The notes beneath the pieces were generated by a model that saw nothing but the letters and a program-made list of their open reading frames with translations, ran no database searches and was not told the DNA's origin. Positions 36,154 through 48,770 of a stretch of 64,000 nucleotides of DNA are shown piece after piece. This DNA comes from Ehretia macrophylla (taxonomy: Eukaryota; Streptophyta; Magnoliopsida; Boraginales; Ehretiaceae). The translations under genes and the position numbers were made by a program. The stretch spans positions 36,123,052 to 36,187,051 of the forward strand of contig CM075772.1 of NCBI GenBank assembly GCA_037974665.1, in the 5' to 3' direction. Numbering within the stretch: position 1 is the first letter of the stretch; each line of letters starts with the position of its first letter.

Positions 36154-36544
36154 ATGTTAAGTTGGATGTCCTACTTTGTCATCTAACTTAGATTACGTGT
36201 TTAATGCATGTTAAGTTGGATGTCCTACTTTGTCATCTAACTTAGTTGTTTGTTGTTTAATTAATTACTTGATGTTATATTGATGATGATTGATGATTAT
36301 TGATGATTATTAATTGATGATTGATAAACCAGGAGATAGGAAATTTTGCTAGATTGTCCTCCTGTGAATGATGTTTATCATTATTGCTGAGTCTTGGTAT
36401 GTGTAAGCCACCTCTCGGGCATCATCGGGCTGTCGGGTTCATAACGGCATAACTACCAGAGACTACCTCCAGCTCGCATGACAGAGGTGTCATGGAGGGT
36501 GAGGCTAGTGAGGTACTTCGGGTGCGTGAGTAATGGGGAGTTAC
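36154..36544. repeat. Duplicated hairpin and TGATGATT-rich segment
   Basis: A 38-bp unit occurs twice, at 36154-36191 and 36208-36245. Each copy is itself a near-perfect hairpin (TAAGTTGGATG and CATCTAACTTA, one mismatch, around TCCTACTTTGT). A TGATGATTATTGATG-type run follows at 36278-36328. The rest shows no gene. TG at 36155 could be the start of another, truncated LTR, but no partner copy exists here. It ends where the copia element begins. Confidence 0.6.
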
Positions 36545-38759
36545 TGTTAGAGATATGCCCTAATGTTACATATTTGGATGACATATATTGGGGCATTTTG
36601 ATATTAACTTGTATATTATGGTATACGTGTCTATATGTGTGTTTTCATATTGACATATTTAGGACATTCATATTCTCCTTCTTTTATGTATATGAATGAG
36701 TCCCTAGTATTTTCATTATAGAAATGTATTCTAAAAGCGTTTAGAATATATTGGTGTATTTTCTTAATATGATAAATACTTAAAGTATTCATAGTCCTTA
36801 GATTATTTGATCGGGACTTCAATAATCTATTACGGACTATCACATGTGTTGTTACCTTTGATTAACATATGGATGTTAATGATAAAGGATGGTGAGCCAC
36901 ATGCCATAACAGTATAGGGATGCGATTAACAAACATGTGGGTGACTATTAGTTGAATAGATCACTGAATGTGACGTGAATAACAAATTACATGACTTTAG
37001 ATTAATAATTTGTTATTCGTTGTGATTGTGCATGTAATCCTTAGACTTGAGACATTACAGCTGTCATATGTATTGGGGTTTGATTCTAGCGTTTGGACAA
37101 TGATTGTTTTGACAAACGAGATGAGATGCGTCCTCTCGCAGTTTCATTCATTCGGTATAGTGATTGATAGGTAGTGGTCAAGATAGGATCCATTAACCTC
37201 TGGTGTGAGGCGATGTCCTATGCGATCTAAGCTTGGTTGTTTAATGAGAAAATCCTTGGCCGAGGTGTGAATGATGGAGAAAGAGTTTTCCATGTGTCAT
37301 CTCTCATTACATCAATTAGATCTATGCATAGTATCGAGTTTATGAACTTAATCGAATCATGGTTCTTGCTCGACGGGACAATTAATGGAAGGATTGGATT
37401 GTACGATAATCGACGACCATAAATAGATTCACTTGAATAAGAATTCATTGCTTTATAAACTGTCTTGATACGTTAGTAGCTAGAACGTCACTCAAGAACT
37501 CTGAGGGTGTTTTGAGAATGACGGGAGACATTCTCTAAACAAATCAAATAGTTTGATTAATATTGAAAGTGTTCAACGTTTCTTCAGTGCTATATAGTGG
37601 TGAATCTAGAAAGTCACACACAATAGAGCACGGTGAATGGTTTTTCTATTGAGCTTGATTTAGTTTCTCTTGAGTTGTTAAAGTGTTAACAATTGCATTT
37701 AGTTTTCTTTTGAATTGTTAAAGTGTTAAATATAATATTTTGTTTCTCTTGAATTGTTAAGGAGTTAACAATGGTGTAATTGGCCTTTAAAAGTTATTGG
37801 GGCTAATATGCAATTATTATTAAGTGTTGGGGCTAATATAGAAATATGAAAAGGTTGTTTTCATAATTTCAACTAATGGTGATTAGGTTGAATATTTAAA
37901 TGTCTTAGTCGAAGAATACTACACAATATACATATGATGTATATATGTATATTATTACATTAGTGAAATAATATTACACAATATACATATGATGTATATA
38001 TGTATATTATTACATTAGTGGAAAAATACTACACAATATACATATGATGTATATTTTATCTTTCAACAAAAGCTAGACAATACAACCATAATTTGAGAAA
38101 GCTTGTCTTCTCTTTTCTTTCAAAGGGGAGACAAGACATCCTAAAAACATGGCTTGTTTTCTTTTCATGAGAAAAGGGTTGTCAACCTTTTCTCTCTCCA
38201 AGCTCCTACACGGATGAAACACAAAAAGAGAGAGAAGACGAGTAGTCTTCTTCTTCAACTCTTCAAAAAGAGAAAAACACCATGGCTGAAAAATGAAGGT
38301 GAACTAGATGAACTTGTCTTCTTCTTCTTCATGAAAACGCAGCCAAGAACAAGGAAGAAGAAGGAAATGGTTTTGCTATCTTCTTAACAATCAAGCTCAT
38401 AAATCTTCCATGGTAGATCTAGCACAAAATAGCCATGAAGATGGAGAAGCCATTCTTTGCTCGTGTGGACCGACTAGAGCTCTTGTGTTTTCAAGAGGAG
38501 GTGTCTTCCATCAAGTGTGCGAAAATTCAGATCTATGGCTTCCATGAGTTGTCTACAAGAGGTATACTTCTACTATCTCTTGTCAATATATATATTTGCT
38601 ATATATATGTTTTGCATATGTTAATCACATGATATCAAGATTAGAGTTTTATATGAACATTATGCTTTGAAATTCTAGAGATTTTTGAACTTCATGTTAT
38701 GCTTCCGCTCGATTCCTAGCTAGATGATGTTCATAGCTCTAAATATAAATGATCCTTCA
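36545..38759 (+). repeat. Copia element 5' LTR
   Basis: The LTR is about 2.2 kb, from TGTTAGAGATATG to CCTTCA. It is matched over its first ~825 bases by 49982-50805. It contains a 55-bp tandem repeat at 37917-38055. Frames at 38154-38387 and 38435-38632 are short and lie in the LTR; I give them no function. Confidence 0.85.
37917..38055 (+). repeat. 55-bp tandem repeat in the copia LTR
   Basis: About two and a half copies of an AT-rich unit containing ACACAATATACATATGATG occur at 37921, 37976 and 38031, exactly 55 bp apart. Each unit includes nearly palindromic ATACAT/ATGTAT stretches. Confidence 0.9.
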
Positions 38760-38761
38760 AG

Positions 38762-38773
38762 TGGTATCAGAGC
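38762..38773 (+). other. Primer-binding site of the copia element
   Basis: TGGTATCAGAGC, complementary to initiator Met-tRNA, lies two bases after the LTR. Confidence 0.9.
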
Positions 38774-40860
38774 AAGGACTTGATCTTCATGTGATTACAT
38801 ATGTGTTTGTTTAAAGTTTCTAAAGTCTTGAGCACAAAAGAACAAGGAAAGAGTTTCAACATTTCTGAAAATGTTTCTGTCCACTATTTTTACGTGACTG
38901 TTTTGGCATAGTAAATGTTGTTAGATTTGGCTGATTTTTGGATATGTTATGCTATAGAGATAGTAGAACATTTCATCCTCTAATATGCATCTCCTAATTT
39001 CGTGGCTAAGGGTTTCAAAAAAGTCAAAATCAGTAAGTTCACTGATTCTCGCGTAAAGCTGGACAGTTTGCGCAGTTGTGTTCCGAAGGGCATAAATCAG
39101 TAAATTTAACTCTGAATTGAGTTCTGTTTGATTCTAAAACTATCTACACTCGAAGAGATACGTCTTTGCAATATTTCAGAATTTTTGGAGATCTGTAGGA
39201 AGAGAAAACGAGCAAAAATAGTTGGTAAGTGTGAAGCAGATTTTTGATGGGTCATAAATTAAAAGCCATGACTAATTTGGTTTGACTTTGGTTAAGTCCA
39301 ATGGGATTTAAAAAAATCATTGGGCTTTAGTATAATAAGATTAGATGAGATTATTTTTCTTAGTGAAGATTAATATGAGCCTTGGAACTCAAATTGGGCC
39401 ATAAAATTAACAAAGGATTTGCATTGGGCCTTATTGAACAAGTATGGACTTAAAATTAATTTTATCTAGTTCTTTTGTGTTGTTTAACATTAGATGCTAA
39501 AATCTCAAGATATGAAACTTATTGCAAACATGCCTTTTATTTATTTAATGTATTGGATACATTAGTTTGTGTTAGCTTTATTGTTTATGTATATGATGCA
39601 TATCCTATGCTTTATGAGTTTTATCTTACATAATGATGTTGGATGATAAATGGTGAATTTGATCATGGACTTGGTTAATGAATGGTTAATTAGTTGTAAT
39701 TTCATTAGATGGTGTTGTAACTAATTATATCATTCATTAGTATGTAATTGAGACATAAGTCTCATTTTATTTTCTTGCAATTGAGAGAAATTTGTAGTGA
39801 GGCATAATGTATGTAATTTCTACAAGAAGTTTGCAAGAAGACCATTGGAGACTTTCAAGGAGTTTGAGGCGCTTTGGATCTTTGAAGAATTCAAGAAGAC
39901 AAGACCAAAGAAGACATGTTGATGTGTTTATTTAGGTTTTATTTTTGTCTTGATTTAATTCATAGTCCAAGTCCATGATCCACCATAATATATGATTTTG
40001 CATGTATGTTTATTTATTTGCTTATATGTGATGTATGCTTGTAAATTAACTAATGTGCATAGTGAGACCTAATTAAATTCAAAATCTTCCTATGTGCAAA
40101 CATATTAGATTGTAAAGCGGTAAAAGTGTTTATCGTTGCCCTCCACTATCCTAGGTTATATTTGCTCGATTGGGTATGTCTTGGCTAACCCAAAGGTAGG
40201 AAGACATATTCCATGAAAGTATTATGTTTACCTAGCAAGCATAGTGATGTTGTGTTGTTCCAATATCACGAGGCCAATAACGCACTAAAGCTGAGGTCCG
40301 GGATTCAAATTGTCGCAACACTGTGACGGTGGGTGTAATCTAACTAGATCACGTTTCCAATAATGCACCAAAGCTGAGGTTACGGTGATTTAGGGGCAAA
40401 ATGGCCATATCCTATATAGTGATATAGATAGTAATCGTTGCTAACTCTTTGTATATATATTCCAATAATGCACCAAAGCTGAGGGGTATTCATATTAAAG
40501 AGAATCATGGTCACCTACTAATGAGTCTTTAATTAGATTCACGATCTCATTTAGGAAGTGTGAGATTCGATAAAATTAGTGGGATGTATCATTTAATTAA
40601 AGGCCAAATTAAATATTTTAACAATTTTATGTCAACTAGCGATCTTATTTTCTGCATATGTTTATGGCTACAACAATGAACCCGTCGTTTTTAATTAACT
40701 AGACTTTATATCGCGCAACTGGACCAAACTTTTTTATTAACGTTATCGTCTAAGAATGGTTCTTAGAAACTTAATAAAGTCTTAGAGTTATATGCTCCGT
40801 TATTTTTATCTTGATAAAATATCAAAATAAAAGGTTGTATTACTTATGGTTGATAAGTAA
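38774..40860 (+). other. Copia leader/gag region, unreadable, with a triple 23-nt motif
   Basis: No continuous frame remains. A 23-nt motif, CCAATAATGCACCAAAGCTG followed by AGG, occurs three times (40274-40296 with two changes, 40357-40379, 40462-40484). Near 39044-39056 the sequence GATTCTCGCGTAA and its surroundings resemble a segment of the G-family LTRs. Gag should lie in this interval, but I cannot read it. Confidence 0.5.
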
Positions 40861-40869
40861 AACAAATTA

Positions 40870-42706
40870 AATATGCTAAAGATTTGTATTCTTTCATAGT
40901 TTACATAAGGGTATGCAAGATGTAAAGAATATAATTCTAAACTAGCAAATGGTTTTGTGGTAAGCATATTTAATGCATGATATTAGATATAAATGGAATT
41001 CATTCTCATATTTGTATTTCCTCTTTGGTTAGTGATAATGCAAAGAAGAAAAGCAAAGATAGATGATTTCTATTAGCTAGTGGGAGCAAATCTAAGAAGA
41101 AAATTAAGGATTGTATAGGCATGTGTAAAATATGTTTTCATAGCCTTAAAACCGGACATTAAAAGAGATTTTAATCCAAAGTATCTTTATAGCTTGAATG
41201 TCAAAGTTGTAAAGCTACTATGAATTATAAATCTTCTTTGATTGTGATTGGTACTACTTTATGGATTCTAGTGAAACATTAGTGAATGTGTTCGAGGATA
41301 GAATTTTAATCTCAGTAGTGCGCTTTTGGAAGCGTGGAATGTTTTCAGTGTTAGCAAATAAAACAAAGGTTATTGCGTTAGTTAAAGACAATTTATTTGG
41401 ATGCCTTCTGGACATATTTTGTATTTTAAGGATTATACCTAAATGATATTAGGAATAAAATGTATATTCCTAAATATTGTAAAAGCGCATTATGGTGTAG
41501 TCTTTATTATCTTGATATGGATGAAAGAATGTATTGCAAATATATTGTCAACTGTTATAACCATCCACCAAATTTTAAGATTACTCAAATAATTCAAATT
41601 AATTGTAGTTTCTACATGATTAGGTTTTTCTAATAATAAGATGATGATTAGGTTGGTTTAATCAACTTATACATCTTATTTATTAGAATGGTAATCAAGT
41701 CATCCTTTGTTTGATAAAGGATTAAAACTACTAGGCTATTTGGATTAGTACGTGTTGATGTATTTAGAGCTATTTGTGAATAGGCTCATATAAAAAAATG
41801 TATTAGTGCCTTATGATTAGATCGTGAAGATAAAATACTTAAGTACTATTTTATTTGAGTATCCTAAAATTTTGATATAGTATCGAAATTAACAATGCCC
41901 GGTGTACCACAATTAAATAGGGTTTTCTTAGTGAAGAAATCGTGCTTTGTTGGACATAGTACAGTTGTTGATTAGTTTGACTAATCATTATATTTATTTG
42001 TGGGTCATGCTTTCCTTAATTTAATTTTATGTTGAATAGTAAATTTCTACTATTGCTAGAACTTTATATTTGATATAAGTTGGACAGCAACCAAGGATTA
42101 AATGTGTTAATTTTGGTTTGTCCTACTTTTATTGAAAAGTTTTTAAAGGACTAGTGGGAGTTTTGGTTAAAGGTAATTTTATAGTATATCCTAGTTTTGT
42201 AGGATATAATTTCTATTTAATGATCAATGTTCATTGATCTATTATATTGTAATCTTTCTTGAAGAAAGTGTTTTGTTCAAGAAGATATTACTTTCTAATA
42301 AAATAGAAATTGAGGACGTATCCTCTAAATCTATAAAATCGCCTAGACTAAAGTAATGAATCTATTCAATAAGGGCCGAGATGTGTCATCACACAAGATC
42401 TTTGCAAATCTAGTAGTGTATCTCATTCTTTAAAAGAATATAGGGATATCTTTATGGAAGCACAAAAGTTATTTGTGTATTTGAGATAATGATCAATTTT
42501 TTGATCCTACAATTTACAAAGAAACGGTATATTTGATATCGATTCCAAGAAACTATATAATGTAAAGCATATTGATTAGACTCCATATACTTTAGCTTAA
42601 TATGGATATTGATCTTTGAGATAAAGGTTGAAGTTAATAAAAAAAAGGTAATGACCTTTTATAGTTATATTGGTTTCTAAAAGATATCATCAAAGCCAAA
42701 GGGTTG
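40870..42706 (+). pseudogene. Copia gag-pol remnant upstream of the E insertion
   Basis: Weak, frame-shifted echoes of a copia polyprotein appear. The region near 41190-41446 (for example VIALVKDNLFGCLLDIFCIL) resembles the stretch before integrase. Sequence just before 42702 (FLKDIIKAKG-like) resembles the start of the reverse transcriptase KARLVAKG motif. There are many stops. Assignment of domains here is tentative; that it belongs to the copia interior is clear from position. Confidence 0.45.
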
Positions 42707-45196
42707 TGTAACGTCCCGATCCCTCACGAGACCGGAGGCTCTAATAACCATGCTATTCTCAACCCAACCAAACCCGGTCACAAAATTTTAGGGAAAACGG
42801 ACAGAGTTTCCCCTGTATTGTGGACATTCTGAAAACCTGTAAACTCTCAAATAAGGTAACTACAAAGTAAACAAACTTTTCATGGCTATTTATAAAGATT
42901 CAAGGCCATCCGAGCCTTGAAGCAAACAACAGTTCTAAAACCACACAAGTATGCAAGTAACTTGTTTACAATATAGTCTAATAGCCATGCCATTCTAGGA
43001 TAACATTAAAACATACTTAGAGATAAAACATTCTACACTAAGCCATTCACTCCCCAAGCATGCAAAGCAACTAGAAATAGAAATATAAGTTATTACAAGC
43101 CATAGAATTTCTACTGCTACTACATTATCAGACTTCCAGCTTACATATTACTCAAATACATACATGAGCTTTAAGGCCCCAAAATAGATTATACATAGAA
43201 CAACAAATTCTTCACATAGCAACCAGAAAGCACATCCACCTCAAACAAATATCACACAGCAGCTAAAGCAACTCCACTAACTGTGCCACCTGAAACAGAT
43301 ATCGAGGTATGAGCAACCACTGTTGCCCAGTGAGGGATATAGTCCCGGGGCGTGCAATGCGACAGATAACACAGTTATACAACAATATCACTTAGACAAT
43401 TTAAGAAACAATGATAACTTAAGTAACCACACATTTAAAAGGATACATTTCACACAATCCCCTATACACCAATCTTCACTGGTCTTCATTCACGATCCAC
43501 GAACCACGAGCACGATCACGATAAGCCGGCATAACCCCAAACACTCCAGTGGGTGTACTCCGGATGTACCCCGATAATCCTACGACCCAACATTCCCTGG
43601 CAATCTCCGGACCAGACAAATGAGGGACTAGGGCACGGAGATTGAATATCCACCGGCAAGCCCTCTGCCGCCCAGCCGATATTCAACGCATCCGCCCCTG
43701 ACACTATGGTTGCGCAACCACTATGCAATGCACTTAACAATGGCAAGTTAATAACAATAATATAAGTATTAACACATAGGAGGATCAACAAAGTAGGTTG
43801 ACCTCGATGCAATTAGAACAGAAACGATTATAGATGCTAATAAGCAGTTTACAAAGGAACATATACACACTAAGCATAGAATCATACCAAAAGCTCCAAA
43901 TCAACTTGAAACCACATATAAACACTTAAGGAGTCATGCCATGGGTTTAGAAGTGTGAGACAATCGAAATTGCACCTAAACCCCTTTGTTTTTCTAACTA
44001 TTTCTCTTCCAAACCAAGGTTAATGATTCCATTTTCAAAGGAAACTCTCCCAACCTTTTAACTAACCCCCAAGGTACCCCCTCAACCCTCTAACTCATTC
44101 AAATGCCTGCGATTACCCCGAAAGTCCCAAATTCCCTCTTATGGGTTTAAACTACACATACAATGTCCGGGCCTCAAACAAGGAATATCAAGGCTTCTAT
44201 AGCACCTAGGTAGCTTAAGGATACTAGAATTGAAGTCCGAATTCACTCGGATTCGCATTAACCCCAAAAGCCCTTTGTTAAAGTCGGCTAAATCGTGATT
44301 TATGCGATTCTAAAGCAATTCAAGTGCATGGGGCTATTAGACTACCTTCATTAGCACCTAAAGCATCTATTAGGAGTGTTGAATCAAGCCATTTCATGCA
44401 ATTACACAAACCCTAGAATTTTCGTCACTATTCACTCTCACAAATTAACTATCGATTCCTACCGTTTAAATTACGAAACAATAGTATAAATATGGTCTCT
44501 AGCACTTGTATATAGCATACATTATCATATTTGAGCATTCCATAACCATTTGTTAGCAAATCCACCAAATCAAGAAAGTTATAACATTTAGAAAATGGAA
44601 AATAAATGTGCAAATCCCTCACCTAATGCGCGTGAAAGCTCGGGGAAGGCTAGAGGACACTCTAAACTACTTGTACCTAGCTTGCAAGGGCTTGGATTGA
44701 AGTATTGGTGAGCAAAATCTCCTCCTTTCCTCCTAATGCTGCTGTCGGGTTTTCTGCTCCTGTTTTTCAGCTTTTTATTTTTTTTTTCTTTTGCATTTTG
44801 AGAGTTTAAATGATATATAAAAGGGCTAAGTTGAGGTGGGGCCATTTGGGTGCTTAAGTGATCTAATATAATGCGCTTATTGAGCTTAAAACGAGCTTAG
44901 ATAGTAAAATATATGCTAGCTAATTAATTACCTAAGTTAGTTACGTAATACTATTCATTGAACTACTAAAATCATTTTCTAAACGAGCTCTCCTATCGTT
45001 TCTAGCTCAATTGCACATTTTTCCCACTACTCTAACAATTAATATGATTTAATAAAAATGTTAATTAACTAATAGAATGCAGTTTAAAAATGGAGTGAAT
45101 AGTAACCTAAGAAGACAGTTAATAAGACATAGAAAGAGATGCGCAAACAAGGGATGCAACAGTAATTGAATGCAAGGCTAAATCTCGGGCGTCACA
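42707..45196 (-). repeat. Element E LTR, 3' copy in element orientation
   Basis: TGTAACGTCCCG to GGGCGTCACA on the plus strand. On the minus strand: TATA-like TTTATATATC near 44812-44820, donor-like TTAG|GTGAGGG at 44632, H1 near 43551-43571, GGTTGCGCAACC at 43708-43719, H2 at 43310-43329 (one G-U pair) and acceptor TTTCAGG ending at 43290. Frames at 43323-43577 and 43516-43812 recur in the second LTR but are of unknown meaning. Confidence 0.92.
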
Positions 45197-46280
45197 TCCT
45201 CTCCCCCTTAAACTAATTGCGTCCACGCAATTCTTCTTCACAAGAGAACATCTGCATCAACTGAAAACCAACTCCGATTATTCGTCATCAGTTGCTAAAC
45301 AAGAACCATATACGAATTCTCGTGTAAGCTCATTAAGAAATCCCAGTAGTATTGTATGTGAACCTCACTTAATAAGGCCAAATAAAGGCTCCAATAGAGA
45401 TGCTACTTCGAAATCCAAATAAGAATCCCGCTGGCACGAATACCATAGAAGAATAGAATCCCAACTAAGAGCGAAGAGAAAATACCAATAAAAGTTCCGA
45501 GCAGGAGTATTGTAAATAATACCAGATAATAAGGCTAAAAAGAATCCCATATACCAATTCTTCCGAGAGATGCCAACAAAAGAATACCAAAAGAATATCT
45601 GATGAGAAAATACCAAGAATATGCTCCAGAGAACTGTTATATAGAAACCCCAAAAGAAGCTACTCATTAATGTCCGCTAAGCACTGAAGAAGGCCTTAGA
45701 AAAATCCCAATAACTGAGCTCCAACTATATCCACCAATTCCCAAATAAAGGCTTATTAATTGCCTCTCATTTCTGCTAATCAACATAATTTGGAAGGCTG
45801 CCACTAATCACCTATCTTCAGGGGAGGAAGGAGTTTTTCTTACCATTCGACGGCTATGTATGCTTGCCAAACAATTGCATATGTATAATCATTCTTTAAA
45901 CTCTTATGCAAACATGTTAATAAAAGAGTTTGTGAAACAGTGTAATCATCAAAGTCATTCAAGCACGATAATCAAGTCAAGCATAACACAACTCAATCAA
46001 AGGCATTCAAATACAGACATTCCAAGCAACAGTTCAAGCAATTAATAATTCACGAAGTCAATTTGATGCATAACTAGCCACTTTACTTCACCTAGCACAC
46101 ATTTAGCACGTAACACAAAATTATATCACATAGGTGCACACATTCAATACAGGACACACAATCAAACATGCAGGCATACACTTTCAAGAAACACACTTAA
46201 CAAGCACACACTCAAGGGTTACTACCCGACAGGCCGAGGACCCTGTCCCGGCTTAGAGCTAATTAAGCTCTGATACCACC
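45197..46280 (-). other. Element E core
   Basis: It has the same plan as the core of G: primer site, TGTG-rich leader, TATTGG-ATTCTT micro-repeats (about 45670-45360), shared end segment, palindrome (45215-45232) and polypurine tract. A minus frame at 45365-45667 gives a 100-residue hydrophobic translation sharing its last ~55 residues with one from G. Upstream the two copies are frame-shifted relative to each other. Confidence 0.7.
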
Positions 46281-48769
46281 TGTAATGCCCCGATCCCTCA
46301 CGAGACCGGAGGCTCTAATAACCATGCTATTCTCAACCCAACCAAACCCGGTCACAAAATTTTAGGGAAAACTGACAGAGTTTCCCCTGTATTGTGGACA
46401 TTCTGAAAACCTGTAAACTCTCAAATAAGGTAACTACAAAGTAAACAAACTTTTCATGGCTATTTATAAAGATTCAAGGCCATCCGAGCATTGAAGCAAA
46501 CAACAGTTCTAAAACCACACAAGCATGCAAGTAACTTGTTTACAATATAGTCTAATAGCCATGCCATTCTAGGATAACATTAAAACATACTTAGAGATAA
46601 AACATTCTACACTAAGCCATTCACTCCCCAAGCATGCAAATCAACTAGAAATAGAAATATAAATTATTACAAGCCATAGAATTTCTACTGCTACTACATT
46701 ATCAGACTTCCAGCTTACATATTACTCAAATACATACATGAGCTTTAAGGCCCCAAAATAGATTATACATAGAACAACAAATTCTTCACATAGCAACCAG
46801 AAAGCACATCCACCTCAAACAAATATCACACAGCAGCTAAAGCAACTCCACTAACTGTGCCACCTGAAACAGATATCGAGGTATGAGCAACCACTGTTGC
46901 CCAGTGAGGGATATAGTCCCGGGGCGTGCAATGCGACAGATAACACAGTTATACAACAATATCACTTAGACAATTTAAGAAACAATGATAACTTAAGTAA
47001 CCACACATTTAAAAGGATACATTTCACACAATCCCCTATACACCAATCTTCACTGGTCTTCATTCACGATCCACGAACCACGAGCACGATCACGATAAGC
47101 CGGCATAACCCCAAACACTCCAGTGGGTGTACTCCGGATGTACCCCGATAATCCTACGACCCAACATTCCCTGGCAATCTCCGGACCAGGCGAATGAGGG
47201 ACTAGGGCACGGAGATTGAATATCCACCGGCAAGCCCTCTGCCGCCCAGCCGATATTCAACGCATCCGCCCCTGACACTATGGTTGCGCAACCACTATGC
47301 AATGCACTTAACAATGGCAAGTTAATAACAATAATATAAGTATTAACACATAGGAGGATCAACAAAGTAGGTTGACCTCGATGCAATTAGAACATAAGCG
47401 ATTATAGATGCTAATAAGCAGTTTACAAAGGAACATATACACACTAAGCATAGAATCATACCAAAAGCTCCAAATCAACTTGAAACCACATATAAACACT
47501 TAAGGAGTCATGCCATGGGTTTAGAAGTGTGAGACAATCGAAATTGCACCTAAACCCCTTTGTTTTTCTAACTATTTCTCTTCCAAACCAAGGTTAATGA
47601 TTCCATTTTCAAAGGAAACTCTCCCAACCTTTTAACTAACCCCCAAGGTACCCCCTCAACCCTCTAACTCATTCAAATGCCTGCGATTACCCCGAAAGTC
47701 CCAAATTCCCTCTTATGGGTTTAAACTACACATACAATGTCCGGGCCTCAAACAAGGAATATCAAGGCTTCTATAGCACCTAGGTAGCTTAAGGATACTA
47801 GAATTGAAGTCCGAATTCACCCGGATTCGCATTAACCCCGAAAGCCCTTTGTTAAAGTCGGCTAAATCATGATTTATGCGATTCTAAAGCAATTCAAGTG
47901 CATGGGGCTATTAGACTACCTTCATTAGCACCTAAAGCATCTATTAGGAGTGTTGAATCAAGCCATTTCATGCAATTACACAAACCCTAGAATTTTTGTC
48001 ACTATTCACTCTCACAAATTAACTATCGATTCCTACCGTTTAAATTACGAAACAATAGTATAAATATGGTCTCTAGCACTTGTATATAGCATACATTATC
48101 ATATTTGAGCATTCCATAACCATTTGTTAGCAAATCCACCAAATCAAGAAAGTTATAACATTTAGAAAATGGAAAATAAATGTGCAAATCCCTCACCTAA
48201 TGCACGTGAAAGCTCGGGGAAGGCTAGAGGACACTCTAAACTACTTGTACCTAGCTTGCAAGGGCTTGGATTGAAGTATTGGTGAGCAAAATCTCCTCCT
48301 TTCCTCCTAATGCTGCTGTCGGGTTTTCTGCTCCTGTTTTTCAGCTTTTTATTTTTTTTTCTTTTGCATTTTGAGAGTTTAAATGATATATAAAAGGGCT
48401 AAGTTGAGGTGGGGCCATTTGGGTGCTTAAGTGATCTAATATAATACGCTTATTGAGCTTAAAACGATCTTAGATAGTAAAATATATGCTAGCTAATTAA
48501 TTACCTAAGTTCGTTACGTAACACTATTCATTGAACTACTAAAATCATTTTCTAAACGAGCTCTCCTATCGTTTCTAGCTCAATTGCACATTTTTCCCAC
48601 TACTCTAACAATTAATATGATTTAATAAAAATGTTAATTAACTAATAGAATGCAGTTTAAAAATGGAGTGAATAGTAACCTAAGAAGACAGTTAATAAGA
48701 CACAGAAGGAAATGCTCAAGTAAGAGATGCAATAGTAATTGAATGTATGGCTAAATCTCGGGCGTCACA
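46281..48769 (-). repeat. Element E LTR, 5' copy in element orientation
   Basis: It is colinear with 42707-45196. It has H2 at 46884-46903 and GGTTGCGCAACC at 47282-47293. Followed at once by the second GGTTG and by copia reverse transcriptase sequence. Confidence 0.92.
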
Positions 48770-48770
48770 G

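Larger units (their letters stand above)
42707..48769 (-). mobile_element. Element E: non-autonomous LTR element inserted in the copia reverse transcriptase
   Basis: It is bounded by a perfect GGTTG duplication (42702-42706 and 48770-48774). Two LTRs of 2490 and 2489 bp, about 99% identical by eye, flank a 1084-bp core. It lies on the minus strand (primer-site complement 46267-46278, polypurine complement after 45196). No Gag or Pol motif is present. LTR start, palindrome, polypurine tract and core are close to those of G, while the LTR interior differs. It is the youngest-looking insertion after G and C. Confidence 0.94.

Noticed and set aside
36270-36330. Possible CRISPR-like or satellite array
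   Set aside because: It is a short irregular TGATGATTATT simple repeat in plant DNA, without spacers or regular period.
38154-38632. Lys-rich and other short frames in the copia LTR
   Set aside because: They lie inside the LTR upstream of the primer site, and their composition follows an A/G-rich stretch.
43323-43812. Overlapping frames on both strands in the E LTRs
   Set aside because: Opposite-strand frames over the same GC-richer patch; no motif, and no evidence of constraint.
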